From contig NW_020194555.1 of NCBI RefSeq assembly GCF_002865645.1, positions 1,178,001 through 1,242,000 of the forward strand: 64,000 bases of DNA, in the 5' to 3' direction. Below the pieces are notes generated by a model. That model saw only the letters and a program-made list of their open reading frames with translations. It did no database searches and had not been told where the DNA came from. The position numbers and the translations under genes were made by a program. Below, piece by piece: positions 41,137-52,322 of the stretch; the first letter of the stretch is position 1; each line of letters opens with the position of its first letter. This DNA comes from Hyaloscypha bicolor E (lineage: Eukaryota; Ascomycota; Leotiomycetes; Helotiales; Hyaloscyphaceae).

Positions 41137-41592
41137 TGCTGGAGCGTACTGGGTGAGCAGCCCTAACCGAGAATCTGTCCTGGCCCATTTGCCCTGGGAC
41201 AAATAATGTCCCACGGCGGATTCCCTCCTGTGACTAAGGGAATCCCGAGACGGTCTGGAGGTCAGGTAGAAAGCCCCAGATGATGATTCAAGCTAGAATC
41301 TCTTAGTCAGGACCATCCTTGGGCCCACTGTAATTATTCAAGGGGGGGGATAGTAGTCAATACTCAGCAACTATGAGCCGTTTCATTAATCTGGTTGGCA
41401 AACCTGTTTAGTTGAGCAGCTAAGTTTCAGCTGAAAATCAGATCATACGTTGTATTCTAGTACTATATTTGACAATTTCCAGTTTATTGGACAAACGAAC
41501 AGCACAGGGCTGAGAGACCCCTACTAGCGCGGCCACTGTCTCGCCATACGAAGTAGACCGTACATCCAATCAATTTTCAGTCCATGCCGCTC
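41137..41592. other. Intergenic; one small stem-loop
   Basis: No gene is supported. A 9-bp stem GGATTCCCT/AGGGAATCC with a 10-nt loop lies at 41218-41245. A run of eight Gs occurs near 41342-41349. Confidence 0.5.
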
Positions 41593-41679
41593 GGCAGCAC
41601 TCAGCTAAGAAGTGAGCAGTTTTCAAAACGCCCCGACAGCACTCAGCTGAGAAGTTTGAGCAGCCTTCAAAACGCCCGG
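41593..41679 (+). repeat. Tandem duplication of about 43 bp upstream of the 41813 gene
   Basis: Two imperfect copies of GCAGCACTCAGCT..AGAAG..GAGCAG..TTCAAAACGCCC lie at 41593-41634 and 41635-41679. They sit just upstream of a TATA-like TATAATAA (41706-41713) and a pyrimidine-rich leader, so they may double a promoter element. Confidence 0.7.
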
Positions 41680-41812
41680 AAACTGTCCAGCCACCCATTA
41701 CTTCTATAATAAGAACCTGCCCATCCCTCACCTTCACTCCTCATTCAATCTCACCACCTCAACCCCACGAGACGAAATCCAACCCTCAACTCCACGAGAC
41801 GAGAAATCTATC

Positions 41813-42261
41813 ATGTCTACTACTGCAACGAGCATCGTCGGCACTTGGAGCGGTTTTGTCACCTGGGGCGATGCCGGCCCGCCCTTCGGCAATTCCAGCA
41901 CGGTCTGGACCTTTAACGGGGAGGGAGCTGGACTTACGAGTTCGGCGGAGGCCGCTGGATTCAGGTCGAGGGCTTGGTGGCTTGGAATTTCACCAACGCG
42001 GCGGGTCTGATCTATACCGCCAACGTGACCCGTAACGCGATTGATGGCATCATGGGTTACGCCAACGCCGGCTCAACGCCAGGCACCGGGTCCTTCTATG
42101 CCGTGCGACAGGCGGCGGCGGGCGCTGCCGCGGCGGTAGCGGGAGGCCATGATTTCAGCCAGGGTCCCCCTCAGACCAGCACTGCCGCTGCGGTAGCAGG
42201 AGGCCATGATGATTTAAGCAAGGGTCCCCCTCAGGAGCAGGGCTCCAAAAGATTACAGTAG
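41813..42261 (+). pseudogene. Small GTWSG-type protein gene broken by one frameshift
   Basis: The frame opens at an ATG after a fungal-type promoter (TATAATAA about 100 bp upstream, C/T-rich leader). It reads GTWSGFVTWGD early, then loses sense near 41921-41935. One frame over, the protein continues with YEFGGGRW, WNFTNAAGLIYTANV and GIMGYA to a stop at 42259-42261. A one-base deletion in the GGGGAGGGAG stretch explains the switch, and no GT..AG intron fits. Pieced together it would be about 149 residues: a small Gly/Trp-rich, beta-strand-like domain, then a C-terminal tail with two copies of AVAGGHD..S.GPPQ. It has no clear signal peptide or membrane segment. I recall similar short Trp-rich proteins from bacteria, so transfer is possible, but this is memory and not a search result. 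A sequencing error in the G-rich run could also make the gene look broken. Confidence 0.6.
42120..42240 (+). repeat. Duplicated 54-57 bp segment in the tail of the 41813 gene
   Basis: Two copies of GCGGTAGC(G/A)GGAGGCCATGAT followed by AGC(C/A)AGGGTCCCCCTCAG, starting near 42133 and 42190. They encode AVAGGHDFSQGPPQ and AVAGGHDDLSKGPPQ. Confidence 0.8.
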
Positions 42262-42500
42262 AGCAGACCTGATAAGCAGGCAAAGGAAGAGTGCGGATAA
42301 AGGCGGACAGAATAGTTGGGGGGGGGGGCTTCCTCGGAGGGTTTTCCACTGGTTGGGTTAAGTTGAAACTTGGGCATCTATTATATCTCTAGTAGTGTTA
42401 TAGGGGATAAATTGAATATTGCAAGGAATTCTCGCAGCCCTCGAGACGCATTCTGACCCTGTTATTGCCCTGATTTCCCTTTCAAATAGTATGGGAAATA

Positions 42501-42827
42501 AGTAGAGTAGAGTAGAGTAGTGGGTCCTACTTTACTCTACTTAAACTCTAATCTCTACTACTCTACTCTACTCTACTCAGACTCTAATCTCCACTACTCT
42601 AGAGTAACTCTACTATCCCCCCCCCCCCCGGCTCAAGGCTCCATTACGGTAGTGGTAATACCACCCCCAAACCTCGTTTATATCCCCAAAATAGGGAATC
42701 TCAGGTGCTTTGCAGAGTCTCTATTCGCTATAGACCCTTAATAGGGCCCGTATAGGCGTGGTATTATTAATACCGTAATAGAGCTTTGGGCCGGGGGGGG
42801 GGAGATAGTAGAGTATTAGAGTAGTGG
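42501..42827. mobile_element. Palindromic AGTAG/C-tract element (foldback or MITE-like)
   Basis: Long inverted arms lie at 42593-42662 and 42756-42827. Each holds CCACTACTCTA, CTCTACTATC, a run of 10-13 C, GGC(T/C)CAA, ATTACGGTA and TAATACCAC in the same order, around a 93-bp centre. A second, outer (AGTAG)n / (CTACT)n hairpin occupies 42501-42521 and 42558-42578. No target duplication is certain. No coding potential is convincing, and short open frames here run across the repeats. Confidence 0.6.
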
Positions 42828-42829
42828 GC

Positions 42830-43238
42830 ACGTGACCGGCTAGGCCTAATTAGGTAAGGCTCCGGGGTAACTCTCGGCCCGGGTCACCCTGCCACCTAAT
42901 CAAGTAATAATAATGCTTAGTAAGCGAGTCGAACCTTTATAATACCTCTAGAACTACTATAACTTATATATTATATATTATTATTAATATATAAGTTAGA
43001 AATTAAAAATTAAAGAATTAGAATCTCTTTATTAAAGTATCTCAGCTTTTTTAGCTTCTAATAAAAGATTCTTCTCTTAAAGTATTCTTATTATTACTAA
43101 ATTATATTATTTTTTATAAATTATATATTAATTATATATAATTCTTATAACTTTTAATTTATTAAAAATATATATATATATATATTTTAATTTTAATTTT
43201 ATTTCTCGTATTTACCTTGTATTCATATGGAATCCGAA
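42830..43238. other. AT-rich gap without a recognised gene
   Basis: A GC-rich start (CACGTGACC near 42829) gives way at about 42950 to decayed AT-rich sequence with a TA-dinucleotide run near 43170. No domain is seen. Confidence 0.45.
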
Positions 43239-43521
43239 GTACGAAGGCAACGGGCGAAAAAAACCGGCCACCTGCCAAATCGCAAGGAATACCAAAATCG
43301 CTACCTGTGGAAAATCACACTAAGGTTCAATATAATATCTAAACTCTTTACTTTTTAATTTGTATAATAGAGAAGAAGCAGATCTATCTTTTATAACATT
43401 TTGCTAGAATTAAATTCAAGTTATAATTACGATAAATTTTTTATCGCAAGTACTGAGGCCATTAGCGGGCTAGCGGACAAATCCGAGAAGCGAAAAGTGA
43501 TTTTCTGATTTTCTGATTTTC
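43239..43521 (+). repeat. Left arm of an inverted repeat bounding a 9-kb block
   Basis: Two blocks, 43239-43266 (GTACGAAGGCAACGGGCGAA) and 43451-43521 (containing GCGGACAAATCCGAGAAGCG), match in inverted order 52437-52464 and 52323-52397. Between the two blocks the left arm carries about 140 bp that the right arm lacks. Confidence 0.75.
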
Positions 43522-43559
43522 GTACCCACCACACCTCACTAAAAAAAAAAAGTACAGCA

Positions 43560-44411
43560 TACACGCCTTATTCTCGACTACTTCTAACCCCCCCTTAGCT
43601 TGCGTAGTCCGTAAGGCAAATCCCATGGATTACGAGGTATATCTCTATCTCTCTTACTCTCTATATCCTCTATACTGCCTATATTACTCGAATTATCTAT
43701 ATCTCCTTTATTCCCTTCTCCTCTAGTATCCTTATTCTCCTCTACTATAACCTCCTTCCCTATTACCTTCTGACCTTATATCTGTCTTTATACTCGCTTT
43801 CTATATCTTATAGGCGGTCGAGGCTTTAGTATAAAGGGTTTTATAGATATAGAGCGAGGCTTTCCAGACTTAGTAGGATTAGCGTTAAGTTAATGGAAAG
43901 TATAGACTTTACTATTATTATTATATCTATAATTTGTATAAGTACTATTAAATTTGCCTTCCATAACTATATAGTATTTAAAAGGGCCCCTTGGTCTCTT
44001 CTTATTACTATAAGTAGTATAAGCTTAAGAGGATTCGGTTCTATAAGTATATATTAAGCTTGCCTCCAGATTTGCCTTGCCTTTCTCTAATTTCTTTAGC
44101 TCCCTGCTCTAGTATAGCTTTATCTCTCTAACTTTAGCCTTATTATTAATTCGCTTTACTACTTTAGTAGTATTATCGGGTAGTATAAGGAGATTAAAGT
44201 ATTATTACGGAGGAGGAGGAGAAGATTATATATGAGGAGGAGGTTAAGGAGTAGAGGGGTTTATTAGTTAAACATATTAACGGGAGAGGATATTATAGAC
44301 TGAGTCTGGATTATTAAAGAGTATATTATAAATATTATCTTTCCGCTTATTTATAGCTTTATTACCTTTTCTACTGCTTTTGCCTTTGCCAGAGCTATTA
44401 CCTAAAGCCAT
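43560..44411 (-). pseudogene. Decayed reading frame, unidentified, minus strand
   Basis: From an ATG at 44409-44411 the minus strand reads a Ser/Lys/Gly-rich start (MALGNSSGKGKSSRKGNKA), but a TAA stop follows within about 45 codons. Further fragments towards 43.65 kb (for example KKRPRGPFKYY) are separated mostly by TAA/TAG, as expected if CAA/CAG codons were mutated by RIP. The charged, low-complexity character suggests a nuclear or DNA-associated protein, but no domain is recognised. It lies inside the inverted-repeat-bounded block and may belong to a DNA transposon. Confidence 0.35.
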
Positions 44412-44486
44412 ATTTAATATATCTTTAATAAAGAAAAGCTTTAATAATAGTATTATATATTGGAATTAAAGTTATTTTCGGAAGAA

Positions 44487-44524
44487 GGTTGAGGTTAAGG
44501 TTAAGGTTAAGGCTAAGGTTAAAG
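44487..44524 (+). repeat. GGTTAA hexamer array, six units
   Basis: GGTTGA, three GGTTAA, GGCTAA and GGTTAA in tandem. It resembles telomere repeats but is not the TTAGGG of most filamentous fungi, so it is taken as a microsatellite. Confidence 0.8.
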
Positions 44525-45194
44525 CTAGTATAGCTATATCTTTATTATTTATCTTTAGGATATAAAGATATATATTTAATATAATTATTTAAATCCGAAT
44601 AAATTTATAATAAATAATACCTGAAAATGGAAATATTAGTACTTAATAGCCCTAGGTTAAGTATATTTAAATATTAAAAAAATTATAATTTTAGATATTA
44701 TAGTTATAAAGATAAAGATATAAATATTCTTTTTTTTACTAACTTATAAAAGCTAAAGTATACTAATAATAATTAAACTATACTTGACCTATATAGTTAG
44801 CTAATTTACTTTACTAATTATAAATAATTCGAGATAATTTAAATCTTCTTAAATCTCTATATATAGCTTATTATATAAACTTCTATATCTCTATATTTAG
44901 TAATACTATAATTATAATTTTTGGATAAGAAGAATTTCCTTATTTTAGTATATATAATTATATTTATTTCTTATTTTTTGAATATATAATTATTAAATTA
45001 GAGAGGCTCAAGAATTCTAAGTAATACTTTCTCTTAAGAAGTATATATCCTTAATAAATAGTAAAAGTGAATATGGAATTATATAATAATATAACTACCC
45101 TATACTAGTAACTTTATTTTCTATAAAACTATAACTCTATTCTATCTTTATTCCAAAACCTCTATTTTTCTTTTATATTTTTTTGATTTTACTA

Positions 45195-45520
45195 TTAATA
45201 CTAAGAGCTTCTGCCCTTTACTAATACCTTCTCTATTAATATCTTTATTAATACCTTTATTAATATCTTTATTAATACCAAGAGCTAGTATCTAATTACC
45301 TTATAACCTTTCTCTCCTCTTCCGAACCCCTCCTTACTTTTTCTCTAAATTCCTTTTCCTTACCCCTCCTTCTTTAATACTTCTTTTATTAATACTAAGA
45401 GCTAGTATCTGACTACCTTATAACCTTTCTCTCTTTCTCTAAACTTCTCTAAACCCCTCCTCCGAATTCCTTTTCCTTTAATACTTCTACTAATAATACC
45501 AAAAGCTAGTACCTAACTAC
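45195..45520. repeat. Imperfect tandem repeat of about 100-125 bp
   Basis: The motif AATACYAAGAGCTAGTATCT followed by ACTACCTTATAACCTTTCTCTC recurs at about 45276 and 45401. A shorter version is at about 45497 and a partial one at 45199. A TTTATTAATACC subrepeat precedes it. Confidence 0.7.
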
Positions 45521-48170
45521 TATTTCCGGGTTACTTTTATTTAGAACTCCTATACTATAAGTCTTTAACTTACTTGCTTCTTAGAAAGCTAAATTTTAGA
45601 TCCTTTCTCCCCTTTTCTAATATCTTCTTTTCCCCTTTTCTAATATTTCTTATATCTTTGGGCCTTTTAGGAGTATTTTTTCTCGAATTTCCAAAAAAGA
45701 GGCTAATTCCTATTTAGATCCCTCTGAACTTTAATATCTTCTCTCTTTCTTTAATACTTATAAAAGCCTTTGGGCCGCTACTAAGTATCCCTATTCTTTA
45801 TCTTGGAATATATACTAACTTATTTTTATAGGAAATAGCCTTTCTCTTTCTAATCTTAACTTCTTTAATATATACTTCTTGCCTTTGGGCTATTTAGACG
45901 TCTCCCTATTTGCTTTTACGGAATATATACTAACTTACTTTTTAGTTCCTCTTGCCTTATCTCTCTTTTAATATTATTATATATATACCTAGTTAGTACT
46001 AGTTCTTATAACCTATAGTTAGGCTTTTTATTTATTAAATATCCGGGTATTTTATTTTACTTTTACTTTACGTATTTTGTTTTATATACTTTACTTTCCT
46101 TTTATTATAGATTGGGACTCAAATAGTATTTACCTTGAGCGCTTGTATTCTCGGGCATATAAGACTCCTATAGATCTTTTAGAATTATAAACTAGCCTAT
46201 TTTGGTTCGGGGAAGCTTTCTCGAGAGTATTCCAGGAATTATAGTATTTACTATAACTTCTCCCAAAAATTAATATAGTATGGGTATTTCTGGTCTATTC
46301 TCTTTCTATAAAGTAAACTACTATCCTAAGTCTATATAAAAGTCCTAATTATTCCTTGAGTTAAAATATAGATATTCCTTATTCCTATTAAATTAGATAT
46401 AAAAGATAACAGGTGCCTTTAGGCTAGACTATAATACTAGTTAAGTACTAAGACTTCCTATACCTATCTTATAAACTTATAGTTTGAGATATATTATATT
46501 TAATAGGGCTTTTATATCTAATTACTTTATATTATAGTAAAATGTCTTGGTATTATAGTTAGGGAAGTTCTGCTTTATAATCTTATTTATTATTTATAGA
46601 TTTTCTAGCTAATAAGTCTTAGCTAATAGCTAAGAAACTTATTAGCTATTCTGTCTAAAGCCTCTGGAAGCAGGAAGTTACCTTAATAAAGACTTAGTAT
46701 TAAAAATAGGTTTAACTAATTAATCTAAACGAGGAGTTTATAGCAGGAGTCTTTATATATAAGTAATTCTATATAATAAACTCAAGTCCCTATCCCTAGT
46801 TATACGAGTAAGCTATATAAGAAACTCTTTCTGGCCTATTAGAGCAGTCCTTATCCCTAGTTATATAAGTTATAATATATAATAAACTTAAACTTTTCTT
46901 GAGTTATTTTTAAAAGAATTAGTAAGCTTTTCTAGATAGACTTATTAAGGCCTTGGTTTTTAAAGGTATTAGTCTAGCCTTCTTACTCTTTCCTTAGGTA
47001 ATAGTTTGGCTCTCAGGAATTATATATAAATATTAGAACGAATAAGGAGATATACTATATACGCTTTCTAGATAGATTAGGATAGAACCTATAGGATTCC
47101 TGTAATATTTTTATTAAATCTATAGTACTAGCTAGTAAAGACTTTAATAACCTTAATAAGACTTGAATTACGAGCCCGGCCCTCAGATTTCCCGCTTAAT
47201 TTAAAGATTAAGTAGTTTATAACAGGTTGCCTATTATGGAACATATTATACTTTTTTCCTAAAGAGTACCAGATACTAGTAATAGTCCGGAAGCCCTAAA
47301 GCCCTTGAGACTTTTTATAAGTTTCGGGCTTTAGGGCTTTTCTATAGCTAGCTAATTATATAGAGTTATATAACTATACGGGTCTAGTATTAATATAAAG
47401 TAATTAGTAACTTTATATATAGATATAATATGGTTTTTAGTATAGCTAGTCTAATATATTATATATCTATATATAAATACCTATAATTTTATTATTATAA
47501 TATAATATATCCTTAATATAAAAATCTCTTTATAACCCTAGACTTTTAGGAGCCTTCTTTATACTAAAGGTAAAGTATATAATACTATTTAGGTATTAAA
47601 CTCAAAAGGCAAAGAATTATAAAGGCCCTAATAATTATAAGACTTTATAAACTTGGGTGAATTTAAGTATTATAAAAGTATTAAATTTAGTAGCCTGACT
47701 TTTAAATTATATAAGAACTAATTAAAGAGTATTGCTTTAAAGTATTAATTATAAATTTCAAGTATATATATATTCGTAAGGAAATAAGACCTAAAATAGT
47801 ACTAAGCTAATTATAAGATATAGGAAAAAGTATATTAGATATTAGGCCTATTTTTTCTTAACTACCTTGACCTCGGCAGATATTTATATATAATTTATTA
47901 GATCTTATATAATAGATTTACTTAGGAGAAGTAAGGTTAATTAGCCTAGGAAGTTTAATAATAATAGTTAGACTTCCGTCCGGAGTAATAGGCGAAGTAC
48001 TAGTAATAGCCCGGGTATCTTGGGTTTTACTTATAAAGCTAAAGATATTATATTTATTAATTTTCTATATTTAATAAGAAAAAGAAGTAGTATATTTATA
48101 TCTCTAATATACCCGTTACTATAGAGTAATGCTTATACGGTCTATAAGATTAACTATAGTTCTTTTTACT
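45521..48170. other. Partly RIP-mutated DNA without an identifiable gene
   Basis: Composition is intermediate between the retroelement block and the genes. Fragments open on either strand are broken by TAA/TAG. No transposase, recombinase or other domain was recognised. A perfect 14-bp stem-loop is listed separately. Confidence 0.4.
47291..47339. repeat. Stem-loop, 14-bp perfect stem
   Basis: AAGCCCTAAAGCCC pairs with GGGCTTTAGGGCTT around a 21-nt loop. It is more GC-rich than its surroundings. Confidence 0.75.
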
Positions 48171-48299
48171 AGAAAAAAAAATAGTAAAATTAAAAGAGAA
48201 TCTAATAGCCTATTACTATTATTATTATTATTATTATTATTGGGATTAGCTTTAGTAGTACTTTTAGTAGTACTTTCCGTATTATCTTATAGCTCCTAG

Positions 48300-49110
48300 A
48301 GGTTAGTAAGTAGAGAAGAATCCTGGTATATATAAGTTAATTAAACCTAAAAATAAAAAAGGATCTATAGAAGAAATAAAGAATAGAAGCCAGAATTAAA
48401 GGAGAGAATTATATATATACTTTTATTTACCTACTAGTTTATTAGATTCCTTTTTACTCTCAAAGTCTTATACCTATACTAGCGGGTAATACTCTTCTGG
48501 GCTCTCTAGGCCTCCTTAGTTTATTATTTGATCTCCTTAAGTTACTATACTTTCTGAGTATTTTCTAGTTCTTTACAAGTAATTTTAAGACGGAGATCTT
48601 TATATAGAGTTTCCTTCTAAGTATTTTCTAGCTTTTTATAAGTAATTTCAAGACGAATATCTTTATATAGAGTCTTATCCTGGTATAAAACAAGGAAAAT
48701 TATCCAGATATCCTTAGGGCCTAGATATATACTATAACGGGAAAGATTAAAGATAGTTTAGATAGAACTTAATAAGACCGTAAGTTCCTGGGCTCTTTTA
48801 CTATTAGAACTAGTATAGAATACTAGTTTATTTGCATTATTAATAAATTAATAATAGCGGATAGGTCCGCTAATACGGAGAGAGAAATAAGGAAATAGTT
48901 ACTAAAAAACTATATCGGAAAGAATAGAAAAGACTCGATTATTTATTTTAAATTAAAAGCTATCTATTAAAAAATATCTATTAGAATTCGTATAGAGAAT
49001 CTAGTAAAAGAAATAGGAGAAAACTTATTACCGACTTCTTTAGAAAGTTAGATAGTTCTTTACTTAGCTCTCTAATTCTTTATATTATTAAATACCTACT
49101 TATGGAGAAC
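48300..49110 (-). pseudogene. RIP-broken reading frame with a duplicated coiled-coil segment, minus strand
   Basis: One minus-strand frame stays free of stops over this stretch if TAA/TAG are taken as mutated CAA/CAG. Readable pieces include INNANKLVFYTSSNSKRAQE, LGPKDIWIIFLVLYQD and two tandem copies of LYKD(I/L)RL(E/K)IT.K.LENTQK encoded by the 63-bp duplication at 48552-48677. A Gln/Lys/Arg-rich helical tail follows. This is a plausible coiled-coil protein of unknown family. Codon-like texture continues upstream to about 50.2 kb in other frames, so the full gene may have been longer. No function is proposed. Confidence 0.4.
48552..48677 (-). repeat. 63-bp tandem duplication
   Basis: Copies at 48552-48614 and 48615-48677 share AGTATTTTCTAG, AAGTAATTT and ATCTTTATATAGAGT in register. 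They encode the doubled helical segment noted in the reading frame around them. Confidence 0.85.
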
Positions 49111-52100
49111 TAGCTATAAAACTATGGTCTGTAATTCTATAAGACTAGATCCGGCTATATTTTGATTTATAAGACCTTAAAGGGCTCCAGGTAGCCTATT
49201 ACCGGTATAAGAAGCTATAGCCTGGGCAGTAGCCTGAGTAACTCTTATATTTATAGCCTATTAAACTTATATAGTAATATAAGTATTACTAGAAAAGTAA
49301 TTAGGTTAAGTAATATAGCTCGTAATAAAAGGAAATATAGAAGGAAGTAGTTATAGGGCTATTAGAGTAGGAGAAGCCTGGGATAAAGCAGAACTAGTAC
49401 CTGGCGGCTATATAGTAATAGTAACTAGAGGAATAGGTATAGTAGATATTCCTAGAAGAAAAGATACGGGATAAGGATACTAAGAAAAGCTAGGGATCTA
49501 AAGTATTCCAGGTATAAAGAGGAGGGCAGATATAAACAGAATTCCAGAGCCATGAGATTTAAGTCTACTAGTATTACTACTCTGGATAAGTAAAGCGGCG
49601 GCCTCTATATTATATTCGTTATTAGTAGATTAATAGAACTTATAATATTAGATATTACTATACTAGTATTTAGCTATAAGGCATATAGTATTAGGGCAGG
49701 TTTTGAGAAATAGTAGTACTATTTTAAGAGATAAGAATTTAAAGATATAGAATATTCATATAGTAAATAAACTTAATAATTCTATTAGTATTACTCTTAA
49801 AAGTAAGAAGGGGGTTTCGAAAATAATATATTTAATAATAAATAATACCTATCTTAATATATCTAGTTATTCTATAATTAGCTTATTTAACTACCTTATA
49901 TTATTAGGAGTATTACTAATAAAGAGCTATTTCTGGGTAAAGTCCTGGACTATTAGGAACTATACGGGTATTCTTCTGGCCTATATATTATTTATATACT
50001 CTATATTTATTAGGATAACTTGCTTAAGGATCCCATTCCGTATAATAGCGGTATTATATCTACTAGTCGGCTTTTTGGACTCTCCTAATATCGGTAGCTA
50101 CCCTGAGGCTATATATACCCGGACTATATATTAGAGCTAGTAATAAGCTTGAATATATAATCGGTTGCCGTTTTTATTAGTATCTTCTATACAAATATTA
50201 GCTATATTTATATTATAAGATATAAGCTTCTAATAGTATTACTCTAGTATTTCTCTTGGCAGAAACTCGTTAATATCTATATTAGTATATAAGTAAACTA
50301 TTTATATAGAGCTATATAAGGTCATATTACTTATTCTAAACTAAATAATTATTAAGGATTATATTATAAAGCTTTATATCTATAGGGCGACCCTAGTACT
50401 ATACCCCGCCTAGGGGCCTTATATATAGTCTGAATGGCTTACTAGCTACTATATTAGGCCTAGATCTGTCTTTTCTAATCCTATAGATATTCTATAAGTC
50501 TATAAACCTATATATCTCGTTTTGGATCCGCTATATATAAAGTACTAGTAGAGTAATCCGGTCCTATAAATATTAGTAATTATAATTCCCGGTATAGGCT
50601 AGTTCCTAAAAGTAGTTCTATATATACTAATTAGAATTAGTTATATAATCCGGTACTATAATACTAGACCTAATAGCCTTAATAAAAAGCAGTATAATTA
50701 TTAGTACCCGATACTCCCTTCTAATAATAGAAAGAATAAGGAGTAGATATAGGGAAACGGAATTACTTATATATTACTAGTATAGCTAGCTCTTCTAAAG
50801 CTTCTGCTACCAGGATTTAATCCGCTAATTCTCGGTACTTTTCCTAGAAATAAAGTAGTTCTCTATATATATAACTAACGGATTAGCTATCTGCGAGAAT
50901 GCAAAGTATGCTTCGGTAATAAGGGGGAGTTTAGAGCCTTAATTAGCCCTAAAGAAGTAAGGGCAGTAGCCTATTTGAGTATAAATCTAAAGATATTACT
51001 ATATAACCGAATAGGTAGTCTAATTAGAGATTCTAATATATATCCAGATAATATTATATAAATAAGTATTAATATAAGTATATATCTCGATCCTAAATAG
51101 TAATAGCTTATTATATCTATTAATTAACTAAATCTAGTCTGGCCCAGGTATAATATATTCTCCCTTCTTGGATTATATCCGTTATATTCGTAGTATAATT
51201 ACCTCGGGATCCAGGAGTTATAATATTATATATAAGCTTTCCCTATAGATAATAAAATATATTAGTAAATAAGGCCCTAACCTTCTAAGCTAGGGCAAAA
51301 TAGTAAAGTATAAAAAGACTAACCGGGTTACTAGTAAACCTTATTAACGGAAATATATATATAAATACCGCCGTCTATAATTTATAACCCGCCTATTATT
51401 TAGCTTACTCTATAGTATTATAAATAGTTACTCGTCTATTACTTGCCTGTCTATTATAGTTATGCGGCAAATGAGACCAAGCTTCTTATATATATGAATG
51501 ACTCTAGTAATTAAAGCTATATAACCGTAATTCTCAAGATCCTTAAGCATTTCCTTATCTATATCTCCCAGATAATACAGGATTATAATCTATATATAAA
51601 GAAAAGGCATATCTGCTATTTAAGTATATATTTAGACGTTCTATTCTTATAGTCGCCGTTAGACCATATACGGATTAACTAAGATTCCATATAAATCTTT
51701 TAATCTATTTGCAATTTCTTCTTAATTAATATTCGTACGAGCCCATTTAGTAATAGCTTTATAATATAGTAATAGATTTATTAAAAGTTATAGTATTATT
51801 TTAATAAAATCCACTAAGTTATTTTAATAGGGATTAAGTTCAGGGTATGCTTTACTATTGCGACGTACTTTTTAGTAACGTAAGCGCTAAAAAACTCGAG
51901 TAACGTTACCCCTATATAATTTTATTAATTAATTGCCAAAAAAAAGTAATTAGCTAGCTTCTTAGTTATTTTAATAGTTTAATTTTCTTATTTCTAACCT
52001 CGGGAACGTTAAGGAAGTCATTAGACCCTATTAATAGCGTTATCCTAGAAGGGCTTATAGCCTGTGGTTACCTGACCATAGTAATTTATAATAAATACTC

Positions 52101-52260
52101 AATTTTATATTATACTACCCGGCCCAATTTTGGCACGATTTCACGCGGTAGTATGGGCTCTCACTTCGTTAATTAGACAAGCAAGCAGCCTTACTATTAT
52201 TGCGTTATCCAAGCCGAAAGTCACGTGTGGGTGCTATACCCCTAATTAGGGAATTCTGCC
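49111..52260. other. Partly RIP-mutated DNA without an identifiable gene
   Basis: Minus-strand fragments (for example PPGTSSALSQASPTLIAL near 49340-49420) suggest decayed coding sequence. They could not be joined into a known family. The last 400 bp (51.85-52.26 kb) have more normal CG and CA content, including GTAACGTAAGCG and GAGTAACGTTACC. Confidence 0.4.
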
Positions 52261-52306
52261 TTGGGGAGGGAGGGGGAGGGGGGGGGGGGGAGGGGGGGGG
52301 GGGGGT
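52261..52306 (+). repeat. G-rich tract
   Basis: About 45 bp almost entirely of G with a few A and T, including two runs of 12 or more G. It could form a G-quadruplex. It lies just inside the right inverted-repeat arm. Confidence 0.9.
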
Positions 52307-52322
52307 GTGCGGGGCGCCAGTG

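Noticed and set aside
40680..41214. Two overlapping minus-strand frames of 93 and 121 codons
   Set aside because: They overlap each other and cross the solo LTR at 40983-41131; no domain and no gene signals.
41921..41975. Intron explaining the frame change in the GTWSG-type gene
   Set aside because: No GT..AG pair with usable spacing; the conserved-looking protein text continues across the site with only one base out of register.
42520..42741. 73-codon plus-strand frame
   Set aside because: Runs through the CTACT microsatellite and the C tract of the palindromic element.
44487..44524. Interstitial telomere
   Set aside because: The unit is GGTTAA, not TTAGGG, and there are only six copies.
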